Part shown: piece after piece, positions 51,168 to 62,697 of the stretch | Position numbering within the stretch: the first letter of the stretch is position 1 | Layout of the letters: the number at the start of each line of letters is the position of its first letter | Assembly (NCBI RefSeq): GCF_900090045.1 | Contig: NC_041787.1 | Span: 2,849,001-2,913,000, forward strand | Source of the DNA: Plasmodium malariae | Lineage: Eukaryota > Apicomplexa > Aconoidasida > Haemosporida > Plasmodiidae | DNA length: 64,000 nucleotides | Direction: 5' to 3' | Made by a program: the position numbers and the translations under genes | Notes under the pieces: generated by a model | Seen by the model: only the letters and a program-made list of their open reading frames with translations | Databases searched by the model: none | What the model was told of the DNA's origin: nothing

Positions 51168-53813
51168 TTATAAAAACTGTTTTTCTGCTATTTCATCGGA
51201 TTTTTCCATTGTCCCATCATAAACTATAGAATTTGCATATATGTCATCTTCTCTTATCCAGTCTATTATCTCATTCCTGAAACTGTCATTCCCTATGTGA
51301 GTATGGAATTCTTCATTTCGTGTATTTTCTAAATTATTTCTGTTATATTCTATTGTATTTTCTATAATTTCTTGTTTTTTATCTGAATATTCTTCCATCT
51401 TCGATTCATTTATGGAACTATCTAAATATGATTCCATACTTTCAAAGTTCATCTCCTTTTTACATTCTTCTAATATCGACATAAGCACTAGAATACAGAG
51501 TTTTGTTAATAATTTTGTTTTTATATATTTATATAATACTTCATAATTTTCTTTGTGCTGCAATTCTTCTATATTTTTTAGTGATACATAATTTTTATTA
51601 TCTTCATTTAAATATTCATCTGACATACTGTGAAAATATTCTCCCAATTTTTTAAAGGCATCCTGTTCCAAATATTGTACTATAATAATACCCTTTTTAG
51701 ATATCCACTGTTTCCATAGATCTTTTTCTATTTCTAAAAATGGAACATAATGATTTTCATTAGAAGCTTTCTTTTTTAATTTTTGCATATCTTGTATGTA
51801 AGCGTTTTCTTTTTTCCATTCATTTTTTAAATTATTAAACCAGTTTTCTTTTTTCAATTTTTCAGAAATATTTCTATATCTTTCTATCCATTTATTCCAT
51901 TGAATATTTTGTTTTTTAATATCATTGCTACTTTTAATATTTTCTTTTATTAGATCATCATCTGTTAAGTTAGGATTGGTTCTATAATAATCTTTTGCTA
52001 ATTCATCTATACATATTTCTAAGAACGCTTCTTTGTCGTTTTCCCATTCTTTATTTTTGCATTCTTTAATTACTTCCATATGTACTTCTATTATAGTTTT
52101 CGACCTATGTTTTTTTTTCTTTGAAGAGTTTATATTTTTTGTAATTTCATTTATTTTAATTTTTTTTATGATTTCATTCTCATCATATATTGGGTGTTCT
52201 AAATGATCATCTGTTAAATGTTTATTTTTATCTTTAGACAATGAAGGTACTAGTAATCTCAGAAATTTCACTTGTCTTCTTATGTTTTTTTTTTTTTTTT
52301 TAAACATTTCAAATATTGAGTACTGTAATTTAACAACAAATTGTTTTATATAATATATAATTTCTATAATAAAATGCTTATATTATATTTAATATTTACT
52401 TTTTATTTTACTTTAATAAAAAGGGAAAATACTATAATTAGAAAGCTTATTAAAAAAGCTGATATGTATGTCTTATAGATATTTTCTGTTGGATCTGTAA
52501 CTGAATTTTAAATATGAATATTATGTGCTGTATTATTTTAAATATAGAAAATTAATTAGCATTAATGGTACCTAAATTTTCAAGGGATATAGTTGAAGAG
52601 GGAGAATTTAAGGTAGGTTTTTGTCCTTGATGAAATGGAATAGTCTGAGTGCTATAGAGATCGGTTGATACTAGTGGTACTGAAGATTTCAATTTTAACT
52701 GATCTTGTGTTTCTGTATTTAACAAATTGGATATTTCAGTGTGTACTGATATTCCAGGTTGAGTATCTTGTGCATCTCTATTATTATAAACTTCAGTCTC
52801 TACAGTTTGATCTTTATATTTTGATATTTTTTCAACTTCAAGATCAGGTTCGTTTTGAGGTTGAATTTCTTGTGTGGGTTGAGATTTGTGAGCAGTTTGA
52901 GCTTCGGGTGAAAGTTGAACTTCGGGTGAAAGTTGAGCTTCGGGTGAAGGTTGAGCTTCGGGTGAAGGTTGATCTTGCGATGTGAATAATTCTTCTTTTG
53001 TCTTTAAAAGTTGTTTTTGTGAATCTTTCTCATCTGTTTTAGTTTCTTCTACTTTAAATGTAGTTGTTTTCAATTCTGAGCATTTAGGAATGTTTCTAAA
53101 TATTTGAGGATTAAGTATGTCACAGGTGCTTGTTGGAAATCGTTTTTTTGTTTTAATACATTTGTAATTGTCCCTAACGTAGTTTCTTTGACTCCCAAAA
53201 TACTTCTTTCTGTCTTCAAACCATGTTTTGTATTCGGTACATTGTCTTGTACATTCCAAATCACCTCTACATTTATATAAGTTACTATTCCCTTGTTTAA
53301 ACTGTTTCAGCCCTTCCATATATATTTTTTTTTTTTCACAAAAATCGTCTGCATCATGTGCTAATTGCAAAACATTTTTATCAGTCTCTTCCAAAATCAT
53401 AGGGCATCCTCCATATTTAGTTAAACCTTTATAGCTAGAATAAAGCCATTTCTTAAGTCCTTCTTCCCATGTACCTTGATGAACGTATTGTGGCGCGGAC
53501 TTTTCATTAATTAGATAATCAGCCAATTCTAAGCATTCTTTTCTAAAATTTTCTCTATTTGTCTCTGTCCTTAAGTAAGCTGTTTTTCTATTAATATGTT
53601 CTCTAATATTTCTAAATTTCCGGTGGGTCAGATATGATCCTGCGGAGCTACCTAATCCATAAACATTCTAAGTAAAAAATATTTATTAGGAATTATCTAA
53701 GAACTAATCATTATGTTGTATTATCACTTTTTTTGTAAGAAATAAATAAGTTATTAGAAAATTTAGAAATATTAGAAAACAGCGAATATTACCGAATGAA
53801 AACAATTTTCCAT
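51168..53813 (-). CDS. STP1: STP1 protein, four exons
   Basis: Member of the STP1 family, related to SURFINs; presumed exported or surface protein, function unknown. Model complement(join(51168..52322,52412..52500,52572..53667,53793..53813)): 2,361 nt, 786 residues, in frame throughout. Exon 1 encodes MENCFHS before GTAATA. Exon 2 begins NVYGLGSSAG, contains the Cys-rich outer domain (FRNIREHINRK, CLELADYLI, CRGDLECTRQC) and then a Gln/Pro/Glu-rich stalk with six-residue repeats (residues about 241-264). Exon 3 is short (89 nt) and holds the only membrane segment (YISAFLISFLIIVFSLFI). Exon 4 is the cytoplasmic part: RRQVKFLRLLVP, LTDDHLE, TIIEVHMEV, then a Trp-rich helical region (WNKWIE, WFNNLKNEWK, LWKQWI). 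Intron 2 is only 71 bp and its donor is unusual (GTACCA). If it is not spliced, TAA at 52552 would cut the protein before the membrane segment. Confidence 0.85.
52897..52968 (-). repeat. 18-bp coding tandem repeat in STP1 stalk
   Basis: Four consecutive 18-bp units within STP1 exon 2, each encoding a six-residue unit of the type SPEAQP, SPEAQL or SPEVQL. Units start at 52897, 52915, 52933 and 52951 and differ at one or two bases each. Repeats of this sort change in copy number by slippage and sit in the stalk between the outer domain and the membrane. Confidence 0.92.
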
Positions 53814-56800
53814 GATGATTCTACATTATATTCGTAAGCTCTTGCAGATAACAAACTTGATGAAAAATTCAAATAGTTACCTTAATATTTATAAATAGCA
53901 TAATATTAAAATAAATACATATTAACAGATAGTATAAAATTATCAATTACAAAAGAATATATGTGAGAATAATAAAATATTTGAATACATTAAAATTTAT
54001 ATGCTTCTTAACTTATTTTACCTCAAATTAATATGTCACAGCAACAGATATATCCTTACAATGCAGTAATATTAAATCATAGAAATAAATATATTTGCAT
54101 ATAAATTGTCTTCTCTTTATAAAGAAAATTTCATATAGTTAACGATAAAAAATTACATATATGTACATAAATAAGTTATATGAACGTTAATGTATAAAAT
54201 TATTATTCATATATGTAATAGGTCTTTTTTTTTTCTTTTTTTAATACAAGAAATTGCACATAAATATTATTACTTGTTATAATGTATATATTTTTATTTT
54301 TTTATTTTTCCGATGATAAATATTTTATAATGAAATTTACTATCAATATTGATAGTATGTTGTCCTTTTATTATTTTCCTTTTGTTATTTAATTCTGTTA
54401 TAAGTATAATATTATTAGAATTATTTTTTTTTAGTTTTTTATATTTATATCACTATAGAGATGAAAATTAATAATACAGAAATTATACTAAATTACTTTT
54501 ATAGTTATGGAAAGTATATACCTTTAATATGTACCTATGACATATAATATTATATATATCAATAATCTGAAGTTTAACTAATTACTGCATTTATTATAAC
54601 ATTGGGTATTTTTAAAATTGTTAAATTTAATATATATATATATATATATATAGTTCTGTAAATATGTAGTAGAAATTTTGAATATTATTTAATTCATCTG
54701 ATATAATTTTTAATCAATAAAATTTATATTTCTTTATAATAATTAGTTAATATATGTTTGGCTAATTGTTAAAAATATGTAAAAATATTGGAATATATAT
54801 ATAGAAAAATGTACTATAATATATGATTAAAATAATGTAAAAATAAATATGAATTTGTAATAAAAAATAATAATATCATAAATCCTTGTAAATGTAATGC
54901 TATATTACATTAAATAATACAGGAAATAAAAAAAATAATAATTAATTTTCTCTAATTATTCATAGATGTATTATAATAAATAGATTAAAAAGATATTTAT
55001 TTTTTGGTATTCTTTATACTTGTTAACTTATCAAAAATATGTTTTTAACACTATTAATTAAAATTAAATTAGCATGAAAGTCAAAGGAATGTATGCCTTA
55101 TTTTATGACATTGTTTGAGACATATATAGTTAAATTAAACTGCAGAACAATTTAAAAGTATCATGAAAACCATAGGTTATTCTATTATATTATACGTATG
55201 CTATTTCTTTTTTTAATGTTTATTTTGAAATAAATACATAAGATAAGTGATTACAAAATTTAAAAGAAAAAAATATAAAAATAAAAAATATATTAACCGT
55301 AAACTTTTGTAACTACTTAAATAATTAAGTTATTAGGATTAAGTTTAAATAATTATTTATATTAATGATTCAACATTTAATTTATCTTTTTTGTAGAATT
55401 TAATTTTATGAAATTTTTTTATTGCTTGTTATAAAATTTGTTTTTTTTTTAATCTCTTATATACTATCAAATTTTATTTTTTTAATTTTATTTAATAGCC
55501 GCACGTGCTTCATTATGCGAAAAAATAATTTACCATATTTTAAGTTTTTGTATATTTATATTTTTCTATTTGAATTTATTATTTAAAAAAATAGCAAAAT
55601 TATTATATATAAAGAAGAAACAATAGTGCATGAATATGTGGTAACATAGAACAAAATATTGCTTTTTCAAATATCTGAAAACATAATGGGAAAAACGAAT
55701 AATAATTGATTTCATTTATATAAATTAGTGTTTATTTATTTCATATATTTTTATTTTTTTGTGGATGTATTTTAATTATTATGTTTTAATACATAATTAA
55801 ATTAACTGCATAATAACCTGGTAAGCTCATGATATTTAATTTAAAGTAATCAAAAATTAAAAAAATATTTAAACGAATTATTATATATCTTTTTATACCA
55901 CAATGGATACTTTGTTTTTATAAATAATGACATTTTATATTAAAATAATATTGAATATGCAAATTTTTTGTGTGAAATATACTAATGGAATATCAACATA
56001 TAATTATGTGATAGAAGAGGATGAAGACGAGATTATTCATAAATTTAAGTCTATTTATCATGAATTAGCGATTTTAAATAACATTATATAATTTATTCTA
56101 TTTTAATACGCATAAAGAACAATGTAGAATCTGTGAAATATATTATTACAAGAAAGTACTTATGTACTTAAATTTGTCGTACATATAATTTTATGAGACA
56201 ATTCTTGATAATTTATATATTATAATAGTAATAGAAAATTTAACGAAAAATATATAGTAAAAATATTATAAATAAAATTATTTTCTTAAAAACATGTTTT
56301 AATTTTAAGAATATTCTTTTGCCTATACTCGTTAATATATGACCACATAACAGAATTGAGGGAACTTGTCTTAATATGTAATTTGAATAATAATTCTATA
56401 AACTATGTGGATGTACCCTATTTTAATGGCAAATATGTGATACTATTTAAAATTTCATTTAATATCTTTTAGTCCTCTTGGTTTATGTATTATAACTATC
56501 TCTATAATTTATTTAATATAAAATTGTATGTCTATTACACTGGTATTTCAGAAAAATAGTTCCATAAATTCTTAAATTTCTTATTATATAATTATAAGAA
56601 TATAAGTTATTGAGTATAATTAACCATATATTAAATAACATGATATTCTTCTTGTTACGAAATTTTTGTTAATTTAATTATAATTACGGTTTTCCGTTAC
56701 AGCTACTCTTCACGTTACGATTATTCAATTATTGAATCGTTCTTTCTTTTATATTAAGATTTATACATATCATATATATGGGTTGCTTATAAGAAATAGT

Positions 56801-57453
56801 ACGTAACTTAATCATGTTCATTTTGATCAAAAATATGGATAATGAATATCAAAGTAAAATTAATGCTGTTTACTATTTTCTGCTTCTCTAATTCATAACT
56901 TATAAATATATATATAAAACATTTGTCTTTTCATTTCATATTTTTTTTTGTCTTGATAAAATATATCAAAGGACCTTTATATAAGAGTTTTTTGTAATTC
57001 TGTTAGAATCATCATCAAATATATACTGTTACATTTGTAATATTATTATTAAAAAAATTATTTCAAACCCATTCTTTTATATTTTTTTAAATACACTTCT
57101 ATTAATTAAGTAATTCAATTTATATGCCCAAAGATTAACACTGTTAAATAATATAATTTTGTATATATTACAGTACGATATGTCATATAAAACTTACTAT
57201 CACTTATATATCTTTAATTATGTTTAGAACATTATCAGTTAAATGGTCATTTTGCTTAAACGGGTTTTTCAAAATCTTTGTAATTCTTTTTCATTTGAAG
57301 ATAACATCAATATTTAAACATTATAAACTAGTAATAAAAAATATTACATATTTGTAAATACAACACTATGATGATGTAATATATTGCCTTCAAATATTAG
57401 AATGTTTGTTTTAGAGCATTCACATTTTTAAGTAGAATACTTTATATTTTTAG
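53814..57453. other. AT-rich intergenic stretch
   Basis: About 3.6 kb. The left end is the STP1 promoter side. A 53-codon ATG frame at about 55,927-56,091 contains a short acidic phrase (VIEEDEDEIIHKF), but has no partner exon or family match. A TA tract lies near 54,630-54,652. Otherwise nothing recognised. Confidence 0.5.
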
Positions 57454-57655
57454 ACAAAATAATATAATATATATTTCAATAAATGTTAATATAATAACTG
57501 GAAATAATGATATATATTCATGTACAGTGGAATCAGAAGGATCTTCTATTAGAGATACCGGATGCACTAATGAGGATTTTACTGAAACTGAATATCATTG
57601 TTATGTAGTACGTTCATGTGATTCATTAACTTATGTTAAGATAATTATACGTTAA
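57454..57655 (+). other. orphan Cys-rich coding-like fragment
   Basis: After a good acceptor (TTTTTAG, ending at 57453) there is an open frame of 66 codons that ends at TAA, 57653-57655. It reads QNNIIYISINVNIITGNNDI, then YSCTVESEGSS, IRDTGCTNEDFTETEYHCY and VVRSCDSLTYVKIIIR. Four Cys, many Thr/Glu/Asp residues and a local rise in G+C make it look like real protein, unlike its surroundings. Spaced Cys and beta-prone sequence suggest an extracellular domain. I cannot name a family and see no first exon upstream. It could be the last exon of a small gene, or a fragment left from a larger one. Confidence 0.4.
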
Positions 57656-59505
57656 AGGTTGATTATGCGATTATTGCGAATACGGTATTCATTTTTAAAG
57701 TTTTACCAATGAGAATATTTTTTGTAATTTTGTATAATACATCTATATATATATGGCTATTATAAAATATAGTATATATTACATCATAGATACGAACAGT
57801 ATATATATTAATTGAATTAATTGAATTTTGTAGAATTAGAAAAAAAATAATCCGTATTAAATATATAAAAAAAAGGGGAAATTTTCAAGCAACATTTTTA
57901 TAGAAAAACAAAATCACAGATTTATTTAAGTTAATAATGTTAGGGAACATATAAATAATACAACAAATTCTATAGATATTGAACTTTTAAATGATAAAAT
58001 TATTTTTTTGTAGATTTTGAGATATATATTTATTGTAAATATGGAATAATATTTTAGAAATTTGAATTTACTATTATTTTATATTAATAAACTTTTATTT
58101 ACAAATATTAAATATTAATAATATTATATACTAAATATTAATAAGGCATAATAAGTAAAGCATGTGTATTTTATTGATATATATATACATATTGGTCGTG
58201 TGGCATATATATGTAGTAAGGAAAAAATTAAATATTTTCCGGTAAATTAAAGAATTTGTGTAAAACGTATTAAATTAGAAATCATAAATAAATTAGACGA
58301 ATTCAGATTTATTTTTTAAAAAAACAGATCAAAAAAAGATTAGGAACTATGGATATTGCTAAAAATTAAAAAATTTATAAGTATGTGTTTATAAAAGCTT
58401 TATTATAAAGTTTACTTATTTTTCATAATTTATTATATAATTTTTACTTATAGGATATTATAAAAGTTTAAAATGCATTACATGGGGAAACATTGTTCGA
58501 TAATAAAAAAGTGAGACATATAAATGGAGTGAATATATTATACAAACTAAATTAGAGACTTGATAAATGTTATAACTAAATTATTATATATATTAAAAGA
58601 TTATAAAGATAATAATGTTAATTTTTATAAAATATTTTTTATTTATATATATATGTCAATTTACTATGATGCAACTGCAAGACATATTCCTGGAATTATA
58701 TATTTTTAAAAGAATATATAAAAAATTATAGATTCGCTCTAACATTAGCAATATAAACATTACTAAAGCATGTGTAGTAGTAATATGCATTGTTATGCTT
58801 TCATATATTTTATGTACATTGTATTTCCTGTACATAATTTGTATTTATATTTTTTCTGATATATTTTTAAATTTACAGGAGATTTTACAATATTACTATG
58901 CAAACTTTACCTTTAATACCTTATTTGTTTTTTACTATATTGATATTTTTTTCTAAATATATATAATTAATATAAAGATTTTTTTTAATTTATTATATGT
59001 ATATAAAACTTTTTCGTTCAAAAATAAATGTGCATATTATTTTTAAATGAAAAATAAAATTTTCTAAAATTACAAAAAAAAAAAAATATATTTATTTATA
59101 TACATTTAACATATATATTTTAATCATATAGAATTCATTAAGTTACGAATACTATATTTTAAATATATTATACACCATAAGAAAAAGAATGTGTTATAAT
59201 TAGTAAAACAATAAAATTTTCACAAAATATATATTTTTTTAATATGTTATTAACTTTTTTTCATTCTTGTAGTAAATAACCTTCGTTATCCATTATAACT
59301 AATTTTTCCGATATATAATATTTCTAAAATTATAATAATTAGTAGAAAAATTTAAAATTAGTAATTATTCTAGAAATACCTAAAACAATAGCATATATCT
59401 ATATTTTATACATTGTATAATGTAAATAAATTCAAGATTCCATATAATTAAAAGGCATAAAAAAAAATTATTTAATTACTTTAATGTTAAATTAAATTAT
59501 ACTCT
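57656..59505. other. AT-rich intergenic stretch with scattered coding-like phrases
   Basis: No gene recognised. Short protein-like phrases occur at about 58,255-58,310 (RICVKRIKLEIINKLDEF) and 58,465-58,550 (ALHGETLFDNKKVRHINGVN), with stops between them. They could be debris of one decayed gene, possibly with the Cys-rich fragment to the left, but no family is evident. Confidence 0.35.
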
Positions 59506-59545
59506 TTGAATATATATATATGAATTGAAATTGTGTAATTTTAAT
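59506..59545 (+). promoter_or_regulatory. weaker copy of the conserved fam-l upstream block
   Basis: Reads TTTGAATATATATATATGAA then TTGAAATTGTGTAATTTTAA, about 251 bp before the ATG at 59757. It shares the TTGAATAT...ATGAATT core with the other blocks but is more diverged. Confidence 0.3.
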
Positions 59546-59756
59546 TCGAGTTAATTTTTTATAGATAATATTAATTATATAGTATTTATTTTTAGTAATT
59601 TTTTTTTTGACATTGTAGTAAAATTTACTATATATGTTAATTCTTTAAGAAAATATAATAATAAAAATAAAAGAGTTATTTTTTTACTGTTGGAAGTTTA
59701 TAATTAAATGTTAATATTTTCTCTGTTTATATATTATAGTATTAGATATCTATAAC

Positions 59757-60716
59757 ATGAAGGAAAATATTAAGTTTATCTATTTCATCAAAATTTTTAT
59801 GTATAGCCTTTTAATTTGGGCGTTTCATTTTTACAGTGACAAGGTATGGTTAATCGTTTTTAGTCTATTTATATTATTCATATATTTACCGTTTATTTTT
59901 ATTAATTATTATTTTTTAGTATAGAAATATTTTATCCATTTATATATGAAGTATTTACATTTTTTTTTTTAGAGCAGTTTTAACAAAATTTTGTGTGAGA
60001 AATATGGCTCTGGTAAAAAATTGTATGAACGAATTTATCGATTATTAGAAAAAGGTGATAAGGGTATTTTTTCAAATGTTGGAGATTTAGAATTAAAGAT
60101 ACCATATAATAAAAAGAAAAAGAACAAACATTTATTTACAATTGAAAATGAAAAACGGGATGAAGAAAAAAAAGAAAAATTATATAGAAGTGCATTAATT
60201 AAGGAAAAATTAATTAAGAGACTTATGAAAAATAAATGTACAATGTTACATAAATCATATAATCATTATGAAAAAAAAATAATGAATGGACTTGATGATA
60301 AAGACTTTTTTAGAAAAATAATGTTAATTAATGATAAGGATTATAAAAGGTTAAAACGTAAAAAATACAGATTACGACTTTGTATACTTTTATTACTGTT
60401 CTTGTCACTATTAATAATACCTATATTAGATTTATCTATTGATAACATATTGATGGCATTATTTACGTTATTAGATAAAGGTACGTCAGCTGGTCAGGGG
60501 GCTTCGAGTGCACTCCCTGGAGCTACACCGAACACTTCATGGTCCATTTATTTTTCGAATAATCCTTCAGCATTATACAAAGCCCAAAGTATTCTAATGC
60601 ATTGTGTACCTATCATATTAATGGGTCTTATACTTATAATAGGAATTTTTTATTGTTACAAAAATGTTATAAAACATAAAAAAATTAAGTACTTGGAAGC
60701 ATTCAATGAATGGTAA
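59757..60716 (+). CDS. fam-l-like protein, two exons, with insert in loop
   Basis: Model join(59757..59843,59973..60716), 276 residues, phase-0 intron of 129 bp (GTATGG..TTTTAG). Exon 1 (MKENIKFIYFIKI, ending FHFYSDK) has the fam-l type signal segment. Exon 2 starts SSFNKI and has the site IYRLLEK (Arg52, Leu54, Lys56), PEXEL-like but with Lys at the fifth position. The body is very Lys-rich (HYEKKIMNGLDDKDF, KKYRLRL). Membrane segments lie at about residues 165-184 and 236-257. Between them, residues about 199-217 form a Gly/Ala/Ser/Thr/Pro stretch (TSAGQGASSALPGATPNTS) encoded by clearly more GC-rich DNA than the rest, which looks inserted. The tail NVIKHKKIKYL corresponds to the fam-l tail. 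No lesion seen. It is closest to the gene at 62698. Confidence 0.88.
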
Positions 60717-62410
60717 GGAATGTGTATATTTCTGTAAAAATGTTTTTAATTCAACGTAATACCTGTAATATCATTAATTGCATATTAAATATATGAATAA
60801 TCACTTAGATTTAATGTAAGATCTATATGTACGCAGTTAAATTTATATGTAAATGTAAAAAAAATACATTTCTATATTTTTTGTAAATTTGAATATTTGA
60901 GAGTGTGTTAATTTGCAATTTAATGTATTTTTAATCTGAATTAATTATTATGGATTAATATATATATGTCATTTTATATGCAAATTACAATTAAAAATGT
61001 ATATTTGAGCATTTAAATTAATATATAAAACCGCAATTAATATTATTTTATTGCATCAATTTGTTAAATTATATTTTAATTATAAATAATTCTACTTTAT
61101 ATTTTTTATTATTTTCTACTATAAAATTTTTTTAATTTCTCAAGTCAAAAAAGAATAAAATTAATATTTTTAAATTATAAATTATTGTGCCTTGTTTAGT
61201 ACATATTGAAGTGATTATATTTATTTTACTATATATATTTTTTTTTTTTTTTCAAACTTTAAAATAGTATTTTATATTTCATATATTTTTTTCTTTGTTC
61301 TTAATTTCTTAATTTATTCGCTGGAAAAATAATATTTAAAAAAAAAATATAATAAAAAAAAATTTAGGATTTTTGTAGTAATTTTTTGCTAATATAATAA
61401 TATTAAAATTGTCTTTATATGGTTTATATCGTGTATGCAGAGGAAATAATGAAACAGATCATTTGTTTTGCCATAAATAATATTAAAAAAAATTAAGTTT
61501 TATTTATTTGTATTCATTGTTTAATCTGTATCTGTGAAATAATACTTCTGAAAAAACATGTTTATAATAGAACAAACAAAAACTAATATATTATCTGTGA
61601 AATTATCATTATAAAAATTACTGAATAATATATTATGGAAAATCATATTGATGCACTTGCTTATTTCTAATTTACATATAATAAGCTATATTTACATCTA
61701 ACAGATATATCTATATTATTTTGAATATTTTTTAATTATGTTCGTAAGAAGCAGCCATATACTAATTTTACTGAGTCCCTTTTTATTTTTCTAAAGTATT
61801 CGTGTTTTTTCAAATACATATATATAAAAAAAAAACAAAAACATTGAGGGGATTAACTTAAAAAATGTTCATTTATAAATAATGATACAAATTTAATTTT
61901 ATTAAGAATTAAATTTTTTAAAAATATACGAAAAATAAAAACTAAGATTTTATTTACCTTTTAAATATATATGTTTTTTCATATGTTTAATAGTACGTTA
62001 TAAGTTAAACGTTCTATATATATTGTAAATCAAAACATAATATACGTGTATATGTGATAACTAAAAAATGTGTTAATTTTCACTGAAAAAAAAGTTGAAC
62101 ACGTTATTGGTTACTTCATTAATTCTTACAAATACTGCATAGTTATAGCAATTTATATTTTACAGAATAAATAACATGTTTTTCAAAAGTATGAAATCCT
62201 AAAAATTAAAATTAAAATTAGGTAAAATTATTATAATTAGAATTTATTATCGCAATATATTAAATATTTCAATAGATATATCTTCTATGCATTTTATCTT
62301 TTAAATTAAATAAGTAACACGAAATATTTAAATAACATATATTTTTTTTTCATAATGAAAAATTTCCATAGAAACAGTTGTAATAACTAAACTATGTTAA
62401 AAAATTAATT
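60717..62410. other. AT-rich intergenic stretch
   Basis: About 1.7 kb between two tandem fam-l-like genes; no gene recognised. The T-rich run near 61,242-61,252 is a simple homopolymer. Confidence 0.5.
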
Positions 62411-62460
62411 TACGCATTTTCAATATTTATGAATGAATTAAAATTATAGAATTTTATTTT
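62411..62460 (+). promoter_or_regulatory. conserved block upstream of fam-l-like gene
   Basis: Reads TTTTCAATATTTATGAATGA then ATTAAAATTATAGAATTTTA, about 287 bp before the ATG at 62698. The ATATTTATGAATGAATT core is shared with the blocks at 38.6 and 42.2 kb. Confidence 0.45.
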
Positions 62461-62697
62461 TAAACATATTTCTTTATTTATACCATAAATATTAATAGTC
62501 TTTAATATATTTTTAAAGGTATTATATTTTGGTCCGTATTGTATAATGTATTTTAGCTATAAGTATATTATTATATATGAAAAATTAATACATAAAATTT
62601 GAAAAAATATATATAGTGAGATTTTATATTGAATGTAGAGTACATTATTATAAGTACAATTCTTTCCGTATATATTACAACTTTGGAAAACTACATC

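Noticed and set aside
52665..52985. 106-codon plus-strand frame with a repeat
   Set aside because: Shadow of the STP1 coding repeat on the opposite strand.
55927..56091. 53-codon ATG frame with an acidic run
   Set aside because: Too short, no splice partner or family match; noted only in the intergenic entry.
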